This document shows, piece after piece, positions 1 to 6,485 of a stretch of DNA of 8,291 nucleotides. The notes beneath the pieces are model-generated. The model was given only the letters and a program-made list of their open reading frames with translations, did no database searches and had not been told where the DNA came from. The position numbers were made by a program, and so were the translations under genes. Each line of letters opens with the position of its first letter. Position 1 is the first letter of the stretch. The DNA is from an uncultured Lachnospiraceae bacterium (GTDB lineage Bacteria; Bacillota; Clostridia; Lachnospirales; Lachnospiraceae): contig CAMWTF010000089.1 of assembly GCA_947177105.1 (NCBI GenBank), positions 1 through 8,291 on the forward strand, given 5' to 3'.

Positions 1-416
1 TGGGAATGCAGCCCCAGATGATGGGAATGCAGCCCCAGATGATGGGAATGCAGCCCCAGATGATGGGAATGCAGCCGCAAATGATGGGATATAATCCATA
101 TGGACAGATGCCAATGCAGAACGTAAATGTTCAGCCGGCGCAGTTCCAAAATTTCTCCGGAGATCTGAAAGCCATGGCCAGCAACGAAAATATTGGGCTG
201 ATTATGGATGTGCCTTTGGAGGTCACTGTGGAACTGGGCAGAACCGTTAAATCGATTTCAGATATTTTGGATTTCGCACCGGGCACAATCATTGAACTTA
301 ACAGGATTGCCGGTGAACCCATAGATGTACTGGTAAACGGTAAATTTGTAGCAAAGGGCGAAGTCGTAGTGATAGAAGAGTGTTTCGGTATCAAGGTTAC
401 CGAAATAATCAAATAA
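1..416 (+). CDS. fliY: Flagellar motor switch protein FliN/FliY, C-terminal part (5' end outside the window)
   Basis: The reading frame is open from the left edge and stops at TAA 414-416, so only about the last 137 residues are visible. The first part is a linker of four MQPQMMG heptapeptides followed by a short Asn/Met/Gln/Pro-rich stretch. From about base 200 to the stop comes a complete FliN-type SpoA (surface presentation of antigens) domain: DVPLEVTVELGRT, then APGTIIELNRIAGEPIDVLVNGK and GEVVVIEECFGIKVTEI, which are hallmark segments of FliN. In the family this domain builds the lower rim of the cytoplasmic C-ring and helps dock export substrates. In Firmicutes it is usually fused to an N-terminal CheC-like phosphatase domain (FliY) that dephosphorylates CheY-P. 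The long linker and the cheY gene directly downstream fit FliY, but the phosphatase part is not in the window, so a stand-alone FliN cannot be excluded. The family call is very secure; the symbol is less so. Confidence 0.9.
   Translation, partial: GMQPQMMGMQPQMMGMQPQMMGMQPQMMGYNPYGQMPMQNVNVQPAQFQNFSGDLKAMASNENIGLIMDVPLEVTVELGRTVKSISDILDFAPGTIIELNRIAGEPIDVLVNGKFVAKGEVVVIEECFGIKVTEIIK
2..85 (+). repeat. 21-bp tandem repeat, four visible copies, coding for MQPQMMG
   Basis: Units begin with GGG at 2, 23, 44 and 65. The first three copies are identical at the DNA level, and the fourth differs by two substitutions (CCGCAAATG in place of CCCCAGATG). The period is a multiple of three, so copy-number changes keep the reading frame and only alter linker length. 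The array begins at or before the left edge, so the total copy number is unknown. It sits in the linker ahead of the FliN domain. Confidence 0.95.
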
Positions 417-436
417 GCAAAGATATCACAGAAAAT

Positions 437-443
437 GGAGGAA
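437..443 (+). promoter_or_regulatory. Shine-Dalgarno site for cheY (GGAGGAA)
   Basis: GGAGGAA ends 3 nt before ATG 447, and its GGAGG core leaves a 5-nt spacer. An in-frame ATG at 435 overlaps this site and has no ribosome binding site of its own, so the site decides the start in favour of 447. Confidence 0.8.
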
Positions 444-446
444 GAT

Positions 447-809
447 ATGGCAAAAAATATTTTGATTTGTGACGACGCAGCGTTCATGAGGATGATGATC
501 AAGGATATCCTGAGCAAGAATGGCTATAATGTAGTTGGAGAAGCCGAGAACGGTGCCAAGGCAGTGGAGAAGTATGCGGAACTGAAGCCCGACCTGGTAC
601 TGATGGATATCACTATGCCTGAGATGGATGGTATCGCCGCTCTGAAGTCAATAAAGTCTTCTGATCCCGGCGCTACCGTGATCATGTGTTCCGCCATGGG
701 CCAGCAGGCTATGGTTATTGAGTCCATACAGGCAGGGGCCAAAGATTTTATCGTGAAGCCCTTCCAGGCGGATCGCGTTATTGAGGCGGTTAAGAAGGTA
801 GTGGGCTAA
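447..809 (+). CDS. cheY: Chemotaxis response regulator CheY
   Basis: This is a single-domain receiver of 120 residues, the same length as B. subtilis CheY. The start at ATG 447 gives the canonical MAKNILICDDAAFMR opening and follows a GGAGG site; an ATG at 435 would add four residues and destroy that spacing. All catalytic positions are present: acidic pair D9/D10, phosphoacceptor D54 (in LVLMDITMPEMDG), S82 (in IMCSAMGQ) and K104 (in FIVKPF). CheA in the family phosphorylates the Asp, and CheY-P then binds the flagellar switch to bias rotation. There is no output domain. It lies 30 nt after the switch gene and its stop overlaps the fliO start (TAATG). Position between fliY and fliO is the usual Gram-positive arrangement and supports CheY over other single-domain regulators. 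Confidence 0.95.
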   Translation: MAKNILICDDAAFMRMMIKDILSKNGYNVVGEAENGAKAVEKYAELKPDLVLMDITMPEMDGIAALKSIKSSDPGATVIMCSAMGQQAMVIESIQAGAKDFIVKPFQADRVIEAVKKVVG

Positions 810-1222
810 TGTTGCTTACAGGCATGGACGGTTATGTGCAGCTGATCACTGTGCTGGTTATTTTTGTTGTGGTTCTGGCAATTACAGCGGTTGTTACCAA
901 ATACATTGCCCGGTATCAGAAAGCACAGGGAGCAGAGAGCAATATTGAGGTAATTGAGACCGCTCAGATTGCTGCAGGCAAATATATTCAGCTGGTACGG
1001 CTTGGGGGCACTTATGCCGCCATTGCCGTATGTAAGGACACGGTGACCATGTTGTGCCAGGTCCCGGAGGAACAGATCGCTAAGAGGGAACAGGCAGGGG
1101 AGCCGGGGATGAAGTTTAAGGATCTTCTGGGCAGTATGCTGCACCGGGAGTCGGCCTTGCAGCCTCAGGGTGATGTGTTACAGAAGCCGGAGGGAGAACA
1201 GACGGATGGCTTTGACCGATAA
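809..1222 (+). CDS. fliO: Flagellar biosynthesis protein FliO (FliZ in Bacillus nomenclature)
   Basis: This is a 137-residue protein with one strongly hydrophobic segment at about residues 10-30 (LITVLVIFVVVLAITAVV) followed by a basic KYIARYQK stretch, so the C-terminal part should be cytoplasmic. The segment IEVIETAQIAAGKYIQLVRLGGTYAAIAV is the conserved FliO core, and the tail after about residue 110 is polar and variable. In the family FliO is a scaffold that promotes assembly of the FliP ring and is not part of the finished export gate. ATG 809 overlaps the cheY stop in TAATG, with a moderate GAAGGT site 9 nt upstream. A start at ATG 824 would lose five residues and has a weaker site. 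Sequence conservation in this family is low, so the call leans also on its position just before fliP. Confidence 0.88.
   Translation: MLLTGMDGYVQLITVLVIFVVVLAITAVVTKYIARYQKAQGAESNIEVIETAQIAAGKYIQLVRLGGTYAAIAVCKDTVTMLCQVPEEQIAKREQAGEPGMKFKDLLGSMLHRESALQPQGDVLQKPEGEQTDGFDR
1189..1196 (+). promoter_or_regulatory. Shine-Dalgarno site for fliP inside fliO (GGAGGGAG)
   Basis: GGAGGGAG lies 9 nt before ATG 1206 and within the last codons of fliO. It selects 1206 over the upstream in-frame GTG 1170 and ATG 1173, which have no comparable site. Confidence 0.75.
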
Positions 1223-2087
1223 CAATAATGACAACAAGAGGAAAAGGAATATCCTGCATTTAATATGCCTGCTGATTACGGTAGGCATATTGTGTATTCA
1301 TACCCCCATCATAGCCTATGCCACAGAGGATCAGGATCCTGGATCCACAGAGGAGAGTACGATTCGGTATGGAGCGGGAGAGATTCAGACGCCGGAAGAG
1401 CTGGAAGAGTTGAATGTGCAGAACAGCTTCAACATCACTGTCAACAATGGAAACGGGCAGGTCAACGGCATGTTGAGGATCTTGATTATCCTGACGCTGA
1501 TCGCGCTGGCGCCCACGCTGCTGCTCATGCTGACAGCATATACCCGGGTAATTATAGTGCTGCATTTTACCAGGGCGGCCCTGAACACGCAGACGGCGCC
1601 TCCCAACCAGGTATTGATTGGTATTGCCCTGTTTTTGACTATCTTTATTATGCAGCCTACATTAGAGCGGGTATATAACGAGGCCCTTGTGCCTCTTGAC
1701 GAGGGAAGTATCACGCAGGAGGAAGCCTTTGAGGCGGGTATTCAGCCGTTCAGGGAGTTTATGTACAACGAGACGCTGACCAAGGATGTGGATCTGTTCA
1801 TGGATATCTCTGAACAACAGTGGGACGGGGAGACGCTGAGTGACATTCCTATCTCCATATTGATCCCCAGTTTTATCATCGGTGAATTGCGGCAGGCGTT
1901 TTTCATGGGATTCATCATATATATTCCGTTTATCGTCATTGATATGGTGGTGGCTTCCACCTTGATGAGTATGGGTATGATGATGCTGCCGCCCACAACG
2001 ATTTCCATGCCCTTTAAGATCCTGCTTTTTGTGCTGGCGGACGGCTGGAGTCTGGTGATCATGAACCTGGTGAAAACTTTTCATTAG
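1206..2087 (+). CDS. fliP: Flagellar type III export gate protein FliP
   Basis: This 293-residue protein starts at ATG 1206, overlapping fliO by 17 nt. Residues 1-39 look like a cleavable signal peptide: a basic KRKR n-region, a hydrophobic core, and a plausible AYA|T cleavage after residue 39. FliP proteins are known to be processed. Next comes an acidic, polar segment of about 50 residues (40-88) that would lie outside the membrane and is longer than in enteric FliP. The conserved core follows: LAPTLLLMLTAYTR, the TAPPNQVLIGIALFLT segment, PISILIPSFIIGELRQAF, and FIVIDMVVASTLMSMGMMMLPP. M258-M260 correspond to the methionine triplet that plugs the export pore in characterised FliP, and the end matches the family (PFKILLFVLADGW). 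FliP forms the pentameric heart of the FliPQR export channel. fliQ starts 29 nt downstream. Confidence 0.97.
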   Translation: MALTDNNNDNKRKRNILHLICLLITVGILCIHTPIIAYATEDQDPGSTEESTIRYGAGEIQTPEELEELNVQNSFNITVNNGNGQVNGMLRILIILTLIALAPTLLLMLTAYTRVIIVLHFTRAALNTQTAPPNQVLIGIALFLTIFIMQPTLERVYNEALVPLDEGSITQEEAFEAGIQPFREFMYNETLTKDVDLFMDISEQQWDGETLSDIPISILIPSFIIGELRQAFFMGFIIYIPFIVIDMVVASTLMSMGMMMLPPTTISMPFKILLFVLADGWSLVIMNLVKTFH

Positions 2088-2099
2088 TTACTTATAGAT

Positions 2100-2106
2100 A
2101 GAGGAG
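2100..2106 (+). promoter_or_regulatory. Shine-Dalgarno site for fliQ (AGAGGAG)
   Basis: AGAGGAG leaves a 10-nt spacer to ATG 2117. An in-frame GTG at 2108 is only one base from the site and could not be used with it, so the shorter protein is preferred. Confidence 0.75.
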
Positions 2107-2116
2107 TGTGGTATAT

Positions 2117-2389
2117 ATGACAGTGGAAGGTGTGGCGGAGATTGCAAGCAGGGCGCTGACGGTAATTATCAAGGTGTCCTTGCCCGTGCTGCTGGTATCA
2201 CTGTGTATTGGTTTGCTGGTGAGCATTTTTCAGACTGTGACTTCCATACAGGAGCAGACGCTGACCTTTGTTCCTAAGATTATCGGCATCTTTGTGGCGC
2301 TGATAATTTTGGGGCCCTGGATGATGAATTCCATGGTGGAATTTATGACACAGCTGTGGTCCAATTTCAGCTTGTATGTCAGCGGGTGA
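2117..2389 (+). CDS. fliQ: Flagellar type III export gate protein FliQ
   Basis: This is a 90-residue membrane protein, the normal size for FliQ. It has two hydrophobic segments (about residues 14-37 and 55-68) joined by the highly conserved loop FQTVTSIQEQTLTFVPK at residues 38-54. In known structures four FliQ subunits wrap around the FliP5-FliR1 core of the export gate at the base of the flagellar rod. The ATG at 2117 is chosen over an in-frame GTG at 2108 because only 2117 is properly spaced from AGAGGAG. The gene lies 29 nt after fliP and 5 nt before fliR. Confidence 0.96.
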   Translation: MTVEGVAEIASRALTVIIKVSLPVLLVSLCIGLLVSIFQTVTSIQEQTLTFVPKIIGIFVALIILGPWMMNSMVEFMTQLWSNFSLYVSG

Positions 2390-2394
2390 GGTAG

Positions 2395-3177
2395 ATGATT
2401 GAGTTCTCTTTCTCCATGTATGATTTAGAATATTTTCTGCTGATACTGATTCGGGTGAGTTGCTTTGTCTTTGTGGCGCCTTTTTTCAGTCTGAACAACA
2501 CGCCCCGACATGTGCGGGTGGCCCTGTCGGTATTTACGGCAGCCCTTCTGTATCAGACACTGACACCGGCCCCTGCTCTGGAGTACCAGACTATTGCCGG
2601 CTACTCTGCGATTGTGCTGAAGGAGGCCATCGTCGGCCTGATGTTTGGACTGGGAACCAGTATGTGCAGTGCGATTGTGAATTTTGCGGGGCATATAGCG
2701 GATATGGAAACCGGCCTGTCCATGGTGACACTGATGGATCCGGCCACCAGGGAGAGCACAAGTATCACCGGTGTGTATTACCAGTATGTGGTGATGCTGA
2801 TGCTGATTGTCAGCGGCATGTACCGGTATCTTTTCGGTGCGCTGGCGGATACATTTGTGTTAATTCCCGTAAATGGGGCCATTTTTCAGATGGATTCTCT
2901 GATGGTTTCTGTGGTGAAGTTCTTGTCAAACTACATCATTATCGGATTCCGGATCTGTCTGCCTATTTTCTGTGTGATTCTGATGCTGAATGCCATTCTG
3001 GGTGTACTGGCCAAGGTGTCGCCCCAGATGAATATGTTTGCGGTGGGTATTCAGCTTAAGATTTTGGTGGGATTGTCCGTGCTGCTTCTATCAGCCAGTA
3101 TGCTGCCGGATGCGGCGAATTTCATTTTCCAGCAGATGAAGGAGACGATTGCAGCCATAGTGGGAGGCATGATGTGA
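2395..3177 (+). CDS. fliR: Flagellar type III export gate protein FliR
   Basis: This is a 260-residue, very hydrophobic protein with about six predicted membrane segments, a typical FliR length. Family landmarks include the N-terminal RVSCFVFVAPFFS stretch, LKEAIVGLMFGLG near residues 80-93, and IADMETGLSMVTLMDP from about residue 101 to 116, matching the GLSM..DP signature. The C-terminal part (LGVLAKVSPQMNMFAVGIQLKILVGL) is also characteristic. FliR supplies the single subunit that, with FliP5 and FliQ4, forms the export channel. ATG 2395 comes 5 nt after the fliQ stop; its GAGGT site overlaps that stop and sits unusually close (2 nt), suggesting coupling to fliQ translation. An in-frame ATG at 2416 has no upstream site. 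The TGA overlaps the flhB GTG start. Confidence 0.96.
   Translation: MIEFSFSMYDLEYFLLILIRVSCFVFVAPFFSLNNTPRHVRVALSVFTAALLYQTLTPAPALEYQTIAGYSAIVLKEAIVGLMFGLGTSMCSAIVNFAGHIADMETGLSMVTLMDPATRESTSITGVYYQYVVMLMLIVSGMYRYLFGALADTFVLIPVNGAIFQMDSLMVSVVKFLSNYIIIGFRICLPIFCVILMLNAILGVLAKVSPQMNMFAVGIQLKILVGLSVLLLSASMLPDAANFIFQQMKETIAAIVGGMM
3162..3167 (+). promoter_or_regulatory. Shine-Dalgarno site for flhB (GGGAGG)
   Basis: GGGAGG lies in the last codons of fliR with a 6-nt spacer to GTG 3174. The two nearby ATGs at 3169 and 3172 are out of frame with flhB, so the site supports a GTG start. Confidence 0.75.
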
Positions 3178-4286
3178 TACTACAGTATAATCTTCAGTTC
3201 TTTGCCAAGGATGGACCAGGAGGCGAGAGAACAGAGCCTGCTACCGAGAAAAAGCTGAGCGATGCCAGAAAAGAAGGACAGGTAGCCAAGAGCAAGGAAA
3301 TCGCCAATTGCATGGGGATTCTGTGCCTGTTTTTGATTTTAAAGTTTTATGTGGGAACTATGGGCACCCGTTTTTTGGAGATGTTTCAGGGGGTTTATAA
3401 TAATATTCCCGAGACGCTTGTCTTCTGGGGAGGCAACATGCCTCAGGATGAGATGAGAATACTGTTTAACCAGATGATGGTGAATGTGCTGCTGATCATT
3501 CTGCCGATTTTGCTGATCGGCTATGTAGTTGCTTTTGTGTGCGATGTGGCCCAGGTAAAGTGGAAGGTGTCGGGCAAGCCGCTGCAGCCTAAATTCAGCA
3601 AGCTAAATCCTTTGAAGGGGCTAAAAAAAATAGTTTCCGTAAATGCCCTGGTAGAGCTTTTTAAGGCTATTTTAAAGATTGTATTGATTCTCTATATTAC
3701 CTATTCGTTTCTTAAGGATAAGGTAATATTGATATATTCTTTATATGACATGCCGCTGATGCAGGCTCTGTCTCTGGCGGCGAATACAGTAACAGACTTG
3801 GGCATCCGAATTGCTGCAGTCTACATGGTGATTGCCATGGCGGATTATATCTATCAGAAGTTTAAGTTCAAGCAGGATATGCGAATGACCAAGCAAGAGA
3901 TCAAGGACGAGTACAAGCAGGCGGAGGGTGATCCTCAGGTCAAGGGCAAAATCCGCCGGAAGATGCAGGAAGCTTCTCAGCGCCGCATGATGCAGAATCT
4001 GCCCCGGGCGGATGTGGTTATCACCAACCCCACCCACTTTGCGGTAGCTATCCGGTATGATCCTGATGAGGCGGATGCGCCGATTGTGCTGGCGAAGGGA
4101 TCGGATCATCTGGCAGCCAAGATCAAGGAGATTGCCAGAGAGAACAATATTGAAATCGTTGAAAACAAGCCCCTGGCGAGGATGCTCTATGCCAATGTGG
4201 AAGTGGGGCAGACGGTGCCGCCGGAGCTGTATCAGGCGGTGGCGGAGGTGCTTGCTTTTGTATATCAGCTGCAGGGAAAGATTTAA
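3174..4286 (+). CDS. flhB: Flagellar export specificity switch protein FlhB
   Basis: This 370-residue protein starts at GTG 3174, which shares bases with the fliR stop (GTGA) and follows a GGGAGG site. The cytoplasmic N-terminus carries the family motif RTEPATEKKLSDARKEGQVAKSKEI (residues 19-43). Four membrane segments follow at roughly 46-63, 102-124, 161-182 and 205-224, then a basic cytoplasmic domain. The autocleavage motif N285-P286-T287-H288 is intact, followed by FAVAIRYDP. In the family, cleavage between Asn and Pro allows the switch from rod/hook to filament export. The C-terminal landmarks KEIARENNIEIVENKPLARMLY and VGQTVPPELYQAVAEVLAFVY are present. Nothing is missing, so the protein should be functional. 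It is followed by an unusually long gap before flhA. Confidence 0.97.
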   Translation: MILQYNLQFFAKDGPGGERTEPATEKKLSDARKEGQVAKSKEIANCMGILCLFLILKFYVGTMGTRFLEMFQGVYNNIPETLVFWGGNMPQDEMRILFNQMMVNVLLIILPILLIGYVVAFVCDVAQVKWKVSGKPLQPKFSKLNPLKGLKKIVSVNALVELFKAILKIVLILYITYSFLKDKVILIYSLYDMPLMQALSLAANTVTDLGIRIAAVYMVIAMADYIYQKFKFKQDMRMTKQEIKDEYKQAEGDPQVKGKIRRKMQEASQRRMMQNLPRADVVITNPTHFAVAIRYDPDEADAPIVLAKGSDHLAAKIKEIARENNIEIVENKPLARMLYANVEVGQTVPPELYQAVAEVLAFVYQLQGKI

Positions 4287-4392
4287 CCCTTTGCGTGGAA
4301 CTTATAACAGCATATTTCCGGACAGCACACTGTCTGAGAGGTGGGCGCCCAAGCGGCCATTTCCTGAATCCCATATTTGTGTGCCAGCCAGG

Positions 4393-4411
4393 AATATGCA
4401 GAACTCATATT
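4393..4411 (+). promoter_or_regulatory. Possible hairpin next to the flhA ribosome binding site
   Basis: AATATG (4393-4398) and CATATT (4406-4411) are perfect complements separated by a 7-nt loop, and the stem ends right where the flhA Shine-Dalgarno region begins. The AATATG arm could instead pair with CATATT at 4372-4377 or 4311-4316. The stem is short and AT-rich, so it may be chance. Confidence 0.3.
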
Positions 4412-4414
4412 AGG

Positions 4415-4424
4415 AAAGGAGGAG
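4415..4424 (+). promoter_or_regulatory. Strong Shine-Dalgarno site for flhA (AAAGGAGGAG)
   Basis: A near-perfect AAAGGAGG core ends 8 nt before TTG 4431. An in-frame TTG at 4377 has no such site, so this decides the flhA start. Confidence 0.85.
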
Positions 4425-4430
4425 CCAGAT

Positions 4431-6485
4431 TTGAATATTAATATAGCGAAGATGTCAAGAACAGATGCCATAGTGGCCATTTATATTCTGGTGGCTTTCC
4501 TGATGTTTATCATCCCGCTGCCCTCCTGGCTGCTGGATATATTTATGGCATTTAATATTGCCATTGCGTTTACGGTTCTGTTTGTATGTATGTTTACAAA
4601 GGAAGTGCTGGATTTGTCCTATTTCCCCACGATCCTGCTCTTCACCACCATATTCCGTATCGCTATGAACGTCTCGTCCACCAGGCTGATCCTGAAAACC
4701 GGCACATCCGGCAATGTGGTAAAGACCTTCGGCGAGTTTGTGGGCGGCGGTGATTTGATCATAGGAGCTATCATTTTCATTATCTTGATATTGATACAGT
4801 TCCTGGTGATCAACAAAGGTTCCGAGCGTGTGGCGGAGGTAACGGCGAGATTTACTCTGGACGCTATGCCCGGTAAGCAGATGGCCATAGATGCGGACTT
4901 GAACACCGGCGCCATCACTGACGAGGAGGCAAAGGAGCGGCGTGACAAGATCCAGCTGGAATCCAGCTTCTTCGGTTCCATGGATGGTGCTGTGAAATAT
5001 GTTAAAGGTGACGCCATAGCAGGTCTGCTGCTGACGGCCATCAACCTTATCGGCGGTATCGCCATGGGTATGCTGCGGAGCGGCATGGATATCGGCAGCG
5101 CGCTGGACAATTACGGCATCCTGACCATTGGTGATGGCCTGGTGAGCCAGATCCCCTCCTTGCTGATCTCCCTGTCCACCGGTATTCTGGTGACCAAAGG
5201 CGGCAAAGAGGCAGAGTTTGGTCCGGTTATTATCAAGCAGCTTTTCGGCATCCCCAAGGTAATGTACTTTGTGGGGGCCACTTTGTCCATCCTGGGTTTT
5301 GCCACACAGCTGAATACCATACTGTTTGTGGGAATGGGACTGTTGTTCGTGGTGGGAGGCCGGAGCGTTGCCGCCAACCTGGAGACAGCGGCTACCGAGA
5401 CCGCCGTGGACACGGAGGAGGCGGCGGCGGAGGAGATCCGTCAGCCGGAGAATGTGAACAGCCTGCTGCAGGTGGATCCCATCGAGTTAGAGTTTGGTTA
5501 CGGTATTATCCCTCTGGCGGATGTGAACCAGGGCGGCGATCTGCTGGACCGGGTGGTTATGATCCGGCGGCAGATGGCGCTGGAACTTGGTACCGTGGTG
5601 CCTATTATCAGACTGCGTGACAATATCCAGTTGAATCCTAACCAGTATATCATCAAGGTGAAGGGCATACAGGTCAGTGAGGGCGAGATCCTTTTTGACC
5701 ATTATATGGCCATGAACCCCGGATATGTGGAGGAAGAGATAACAGGTATTCCAACTTTTGAGCCTTCCTTTCATCTGCCGGCCATCTGGATTACGGAGGG
5801 ACAGCGGGAGAGGGCCGAGAGTCTGGGATACACGGTGGTGGATCCGCCCTCTATCATAGCCACTCATCTGACGGAGATCATCAGGCAGTACATCTCAGAG
5901 CTGTTGACCAGGCAGGATGTACAGAACCTGATCAATAATATGAAAGAGACCAATCCCACTTTGGTGGAGGAACTGGTTCCCAAACTCCTGGGGATCGGCG
6001 AGATCCAGAAGGTTCTGCAGAATCTTCTCAGAGAGGGAATTTCCATCAGGGATATGCTGACCATCATGGAGACTCTTGCGGACTATGGAGCTACCACCAG
6101 GGATACGGACGTGCTCACTGAGTACGTGCGGCAGAGCCTGAAGCGGGCGATTTCACGGAGATTCTTCCCTCTCAATGAGACCAGCAGCGTAGTGACGCTG
6201 GATCCCAAGATAGAACAGGAAATTATGGGCAGCGTCAAGCAGACAGAGACCGGCGCATACTTGAATTTGGATCCTGCCCGTTCCAAGGCCATACTTAACT
6301 CGGTGGGAAATGAGATGCAGAAGCTGGAGAATCTGGGGAAGAATCCGATAATTATTACATCTCCCATTGTCAGAATGTATTTTAAGCGTCTGACGGAGGA
6401 TTATTACAAGGAATTGATCGTGGTGTCCTACAATGAGATCGAATCCGATATTGAATTACAGTCAGTTGGGATGGTGACGGCATAA
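4431..6485 (+). CDS. flhA: Flagellar type III export gate protein FlhA
   Basis: This 684-residue protein starts at TTG 4431 after an excellent AAAGGAGGAG site; a TTG at 4377 would add 18 residues without support. Residues 1-315 are the membrane half with about eight predicted segments. It includes the FHIPEP signature LLFTTIFRIAMNVSSTRLIL (R76 onward) and the cytoplasmic FHIPEP loop MPGKQMAIDADLNTGAI (from M146), with the conserved acidic pair D154/D156. An acidic, Ala/Glu-rich linker spans about 316-345. The rest is the cytosolic domain (LQVDPIELEFGYGIIPL to the end) that in known FlhA forms a nonameric ring docking chaperone-substrate complexes. FlhA is thought to couple the proton gradient to export. 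The usual family length is about 690 residues, so it is complete. The TAA overlaps the flhF start. Confidence 0.97.
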   Translation: MNINIAKMSRTDAIVAIYILVAFLMFIIPLPSWLLDIFMAFNIAIAFTVLFVCMFTKEVLDLSYFPTILLFTTIFRIAMNVSSTRLILKTGTSGNVVKTFGEFVGGGDLIIGAIIFIILILIQFLVINKGSERVAEVTARFTLDAMPGKQMAIDADLNTGAITDEEAKERRDKIQLESSFFGSMDGAVKYVKGDAIAGLLLTAINLIGGIAMGMLRSGMDIGSALDNYGILTIGDGLVSQIPSLLISLSTGILVTKGGKEAEFGPVIIKQLFGIPKVMYFVGATLSILGFATQLNTILFVGMGLLFVVGGRSVAANLETAATETAVDTEEAAAEEIRQPENVNSLLQVDPIELEFGYGIIPLADVNQGGDLLDRVVMIRRQMALELGTVVPIIRLRDNIQLNPNQYIIKVKGIQVSEGEILFDHYMAMNPGYVEEEITGIPTFEPSFHLPAIWITEGQRERAESLGYTVVDPPSIIATHLTEIIRQYISELLTRQDVQNLINNMKETNPTLVEELVPKLLGIGEIQKVLQNLLREGISIRDMLTIMETLADYGATTRDTDVLTEYVRQSLKRAISRRFFPLNETSSVVTLDPKIEQEIMGSVKQTETGAYLNLDPARSKAILNSVGNEMQKLENLGKNPIIITSPIVRMYFKRLTEDYYKELIVVSYNEIESDIELQSVGMVTA

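Larger units (their letters stand above)
4287..4430 (+). other. 144-nt flhB-flhA intergenic region with small inverted repeats
   Basis: This is the only sizeable non-coding stretch; every other junction is an overlap or a gap of about 30 nt at most. It holds a 7-bp hairpin with a CACA loop (4319-4336, one G-U pair) and a 10-bp palindrome TGGGCGCCCA (4342-4351). Three copies of CATATT lie at 4311, 4372 and 4406, with one complementary AATATG at 4393-4398. No U-tract follows any stem, so an intrinsic terminator is not supported. I see no recognisable -35/-10 pair, sigma-D type promoter, riboswitch consensus or small ORF with a good ribosome site. It could be an untranslated leader or spacer; function is unknown. 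Confidence 0.6.

Noticed and set aside
1265..1678. 137-residue open frame on the + strand inside fliP
   Set aside because: It is an out-of-frame shadow of fliP with no plausible ribosome site and no domain.
2460..3059. 199-residue open frame on the + strand inside fliR
   Set aside because: It is a shifted-frame shadow of fliR with Cys/Gly/His-rich composition and no recognisable domain, while the fliR frame is clearly conserved.
4291..4308. TTGCGT and TATAAC as an internal promoter for flhA
   Set aside because: The elements are separated by only 6 nt, far from the 16-18 nt needed for a sigma-70 type promoter, and no sigma-D type element was seen.
4319..4351. Hairpin plus GGGCGCCC palindrome as an intrinsic terminator or c-di-GMP riboswitch
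   Set aside because: No run of T follows either stem, and I could not match the spacing or conserved bases of a known riboswitch class. A terminator here would also cut off flhA, flhF and flhG.
4057..4413. Open frame from the end of flhB through the gap before flhA
   Set aside because: Its first two thirds are Arg/Trp-rich out-of-frame flhB, and the gap part shows no conserved sequence or ribosome site, so it does not make the gap coding.
4619..5110. 163-residue open frame on the - strand inside flhA
   Set aside because: It is antisense to the most conserved part of flhA, rich in Ser/Pro/Ile as expected for reverse-frame translation, with no family resemblance.
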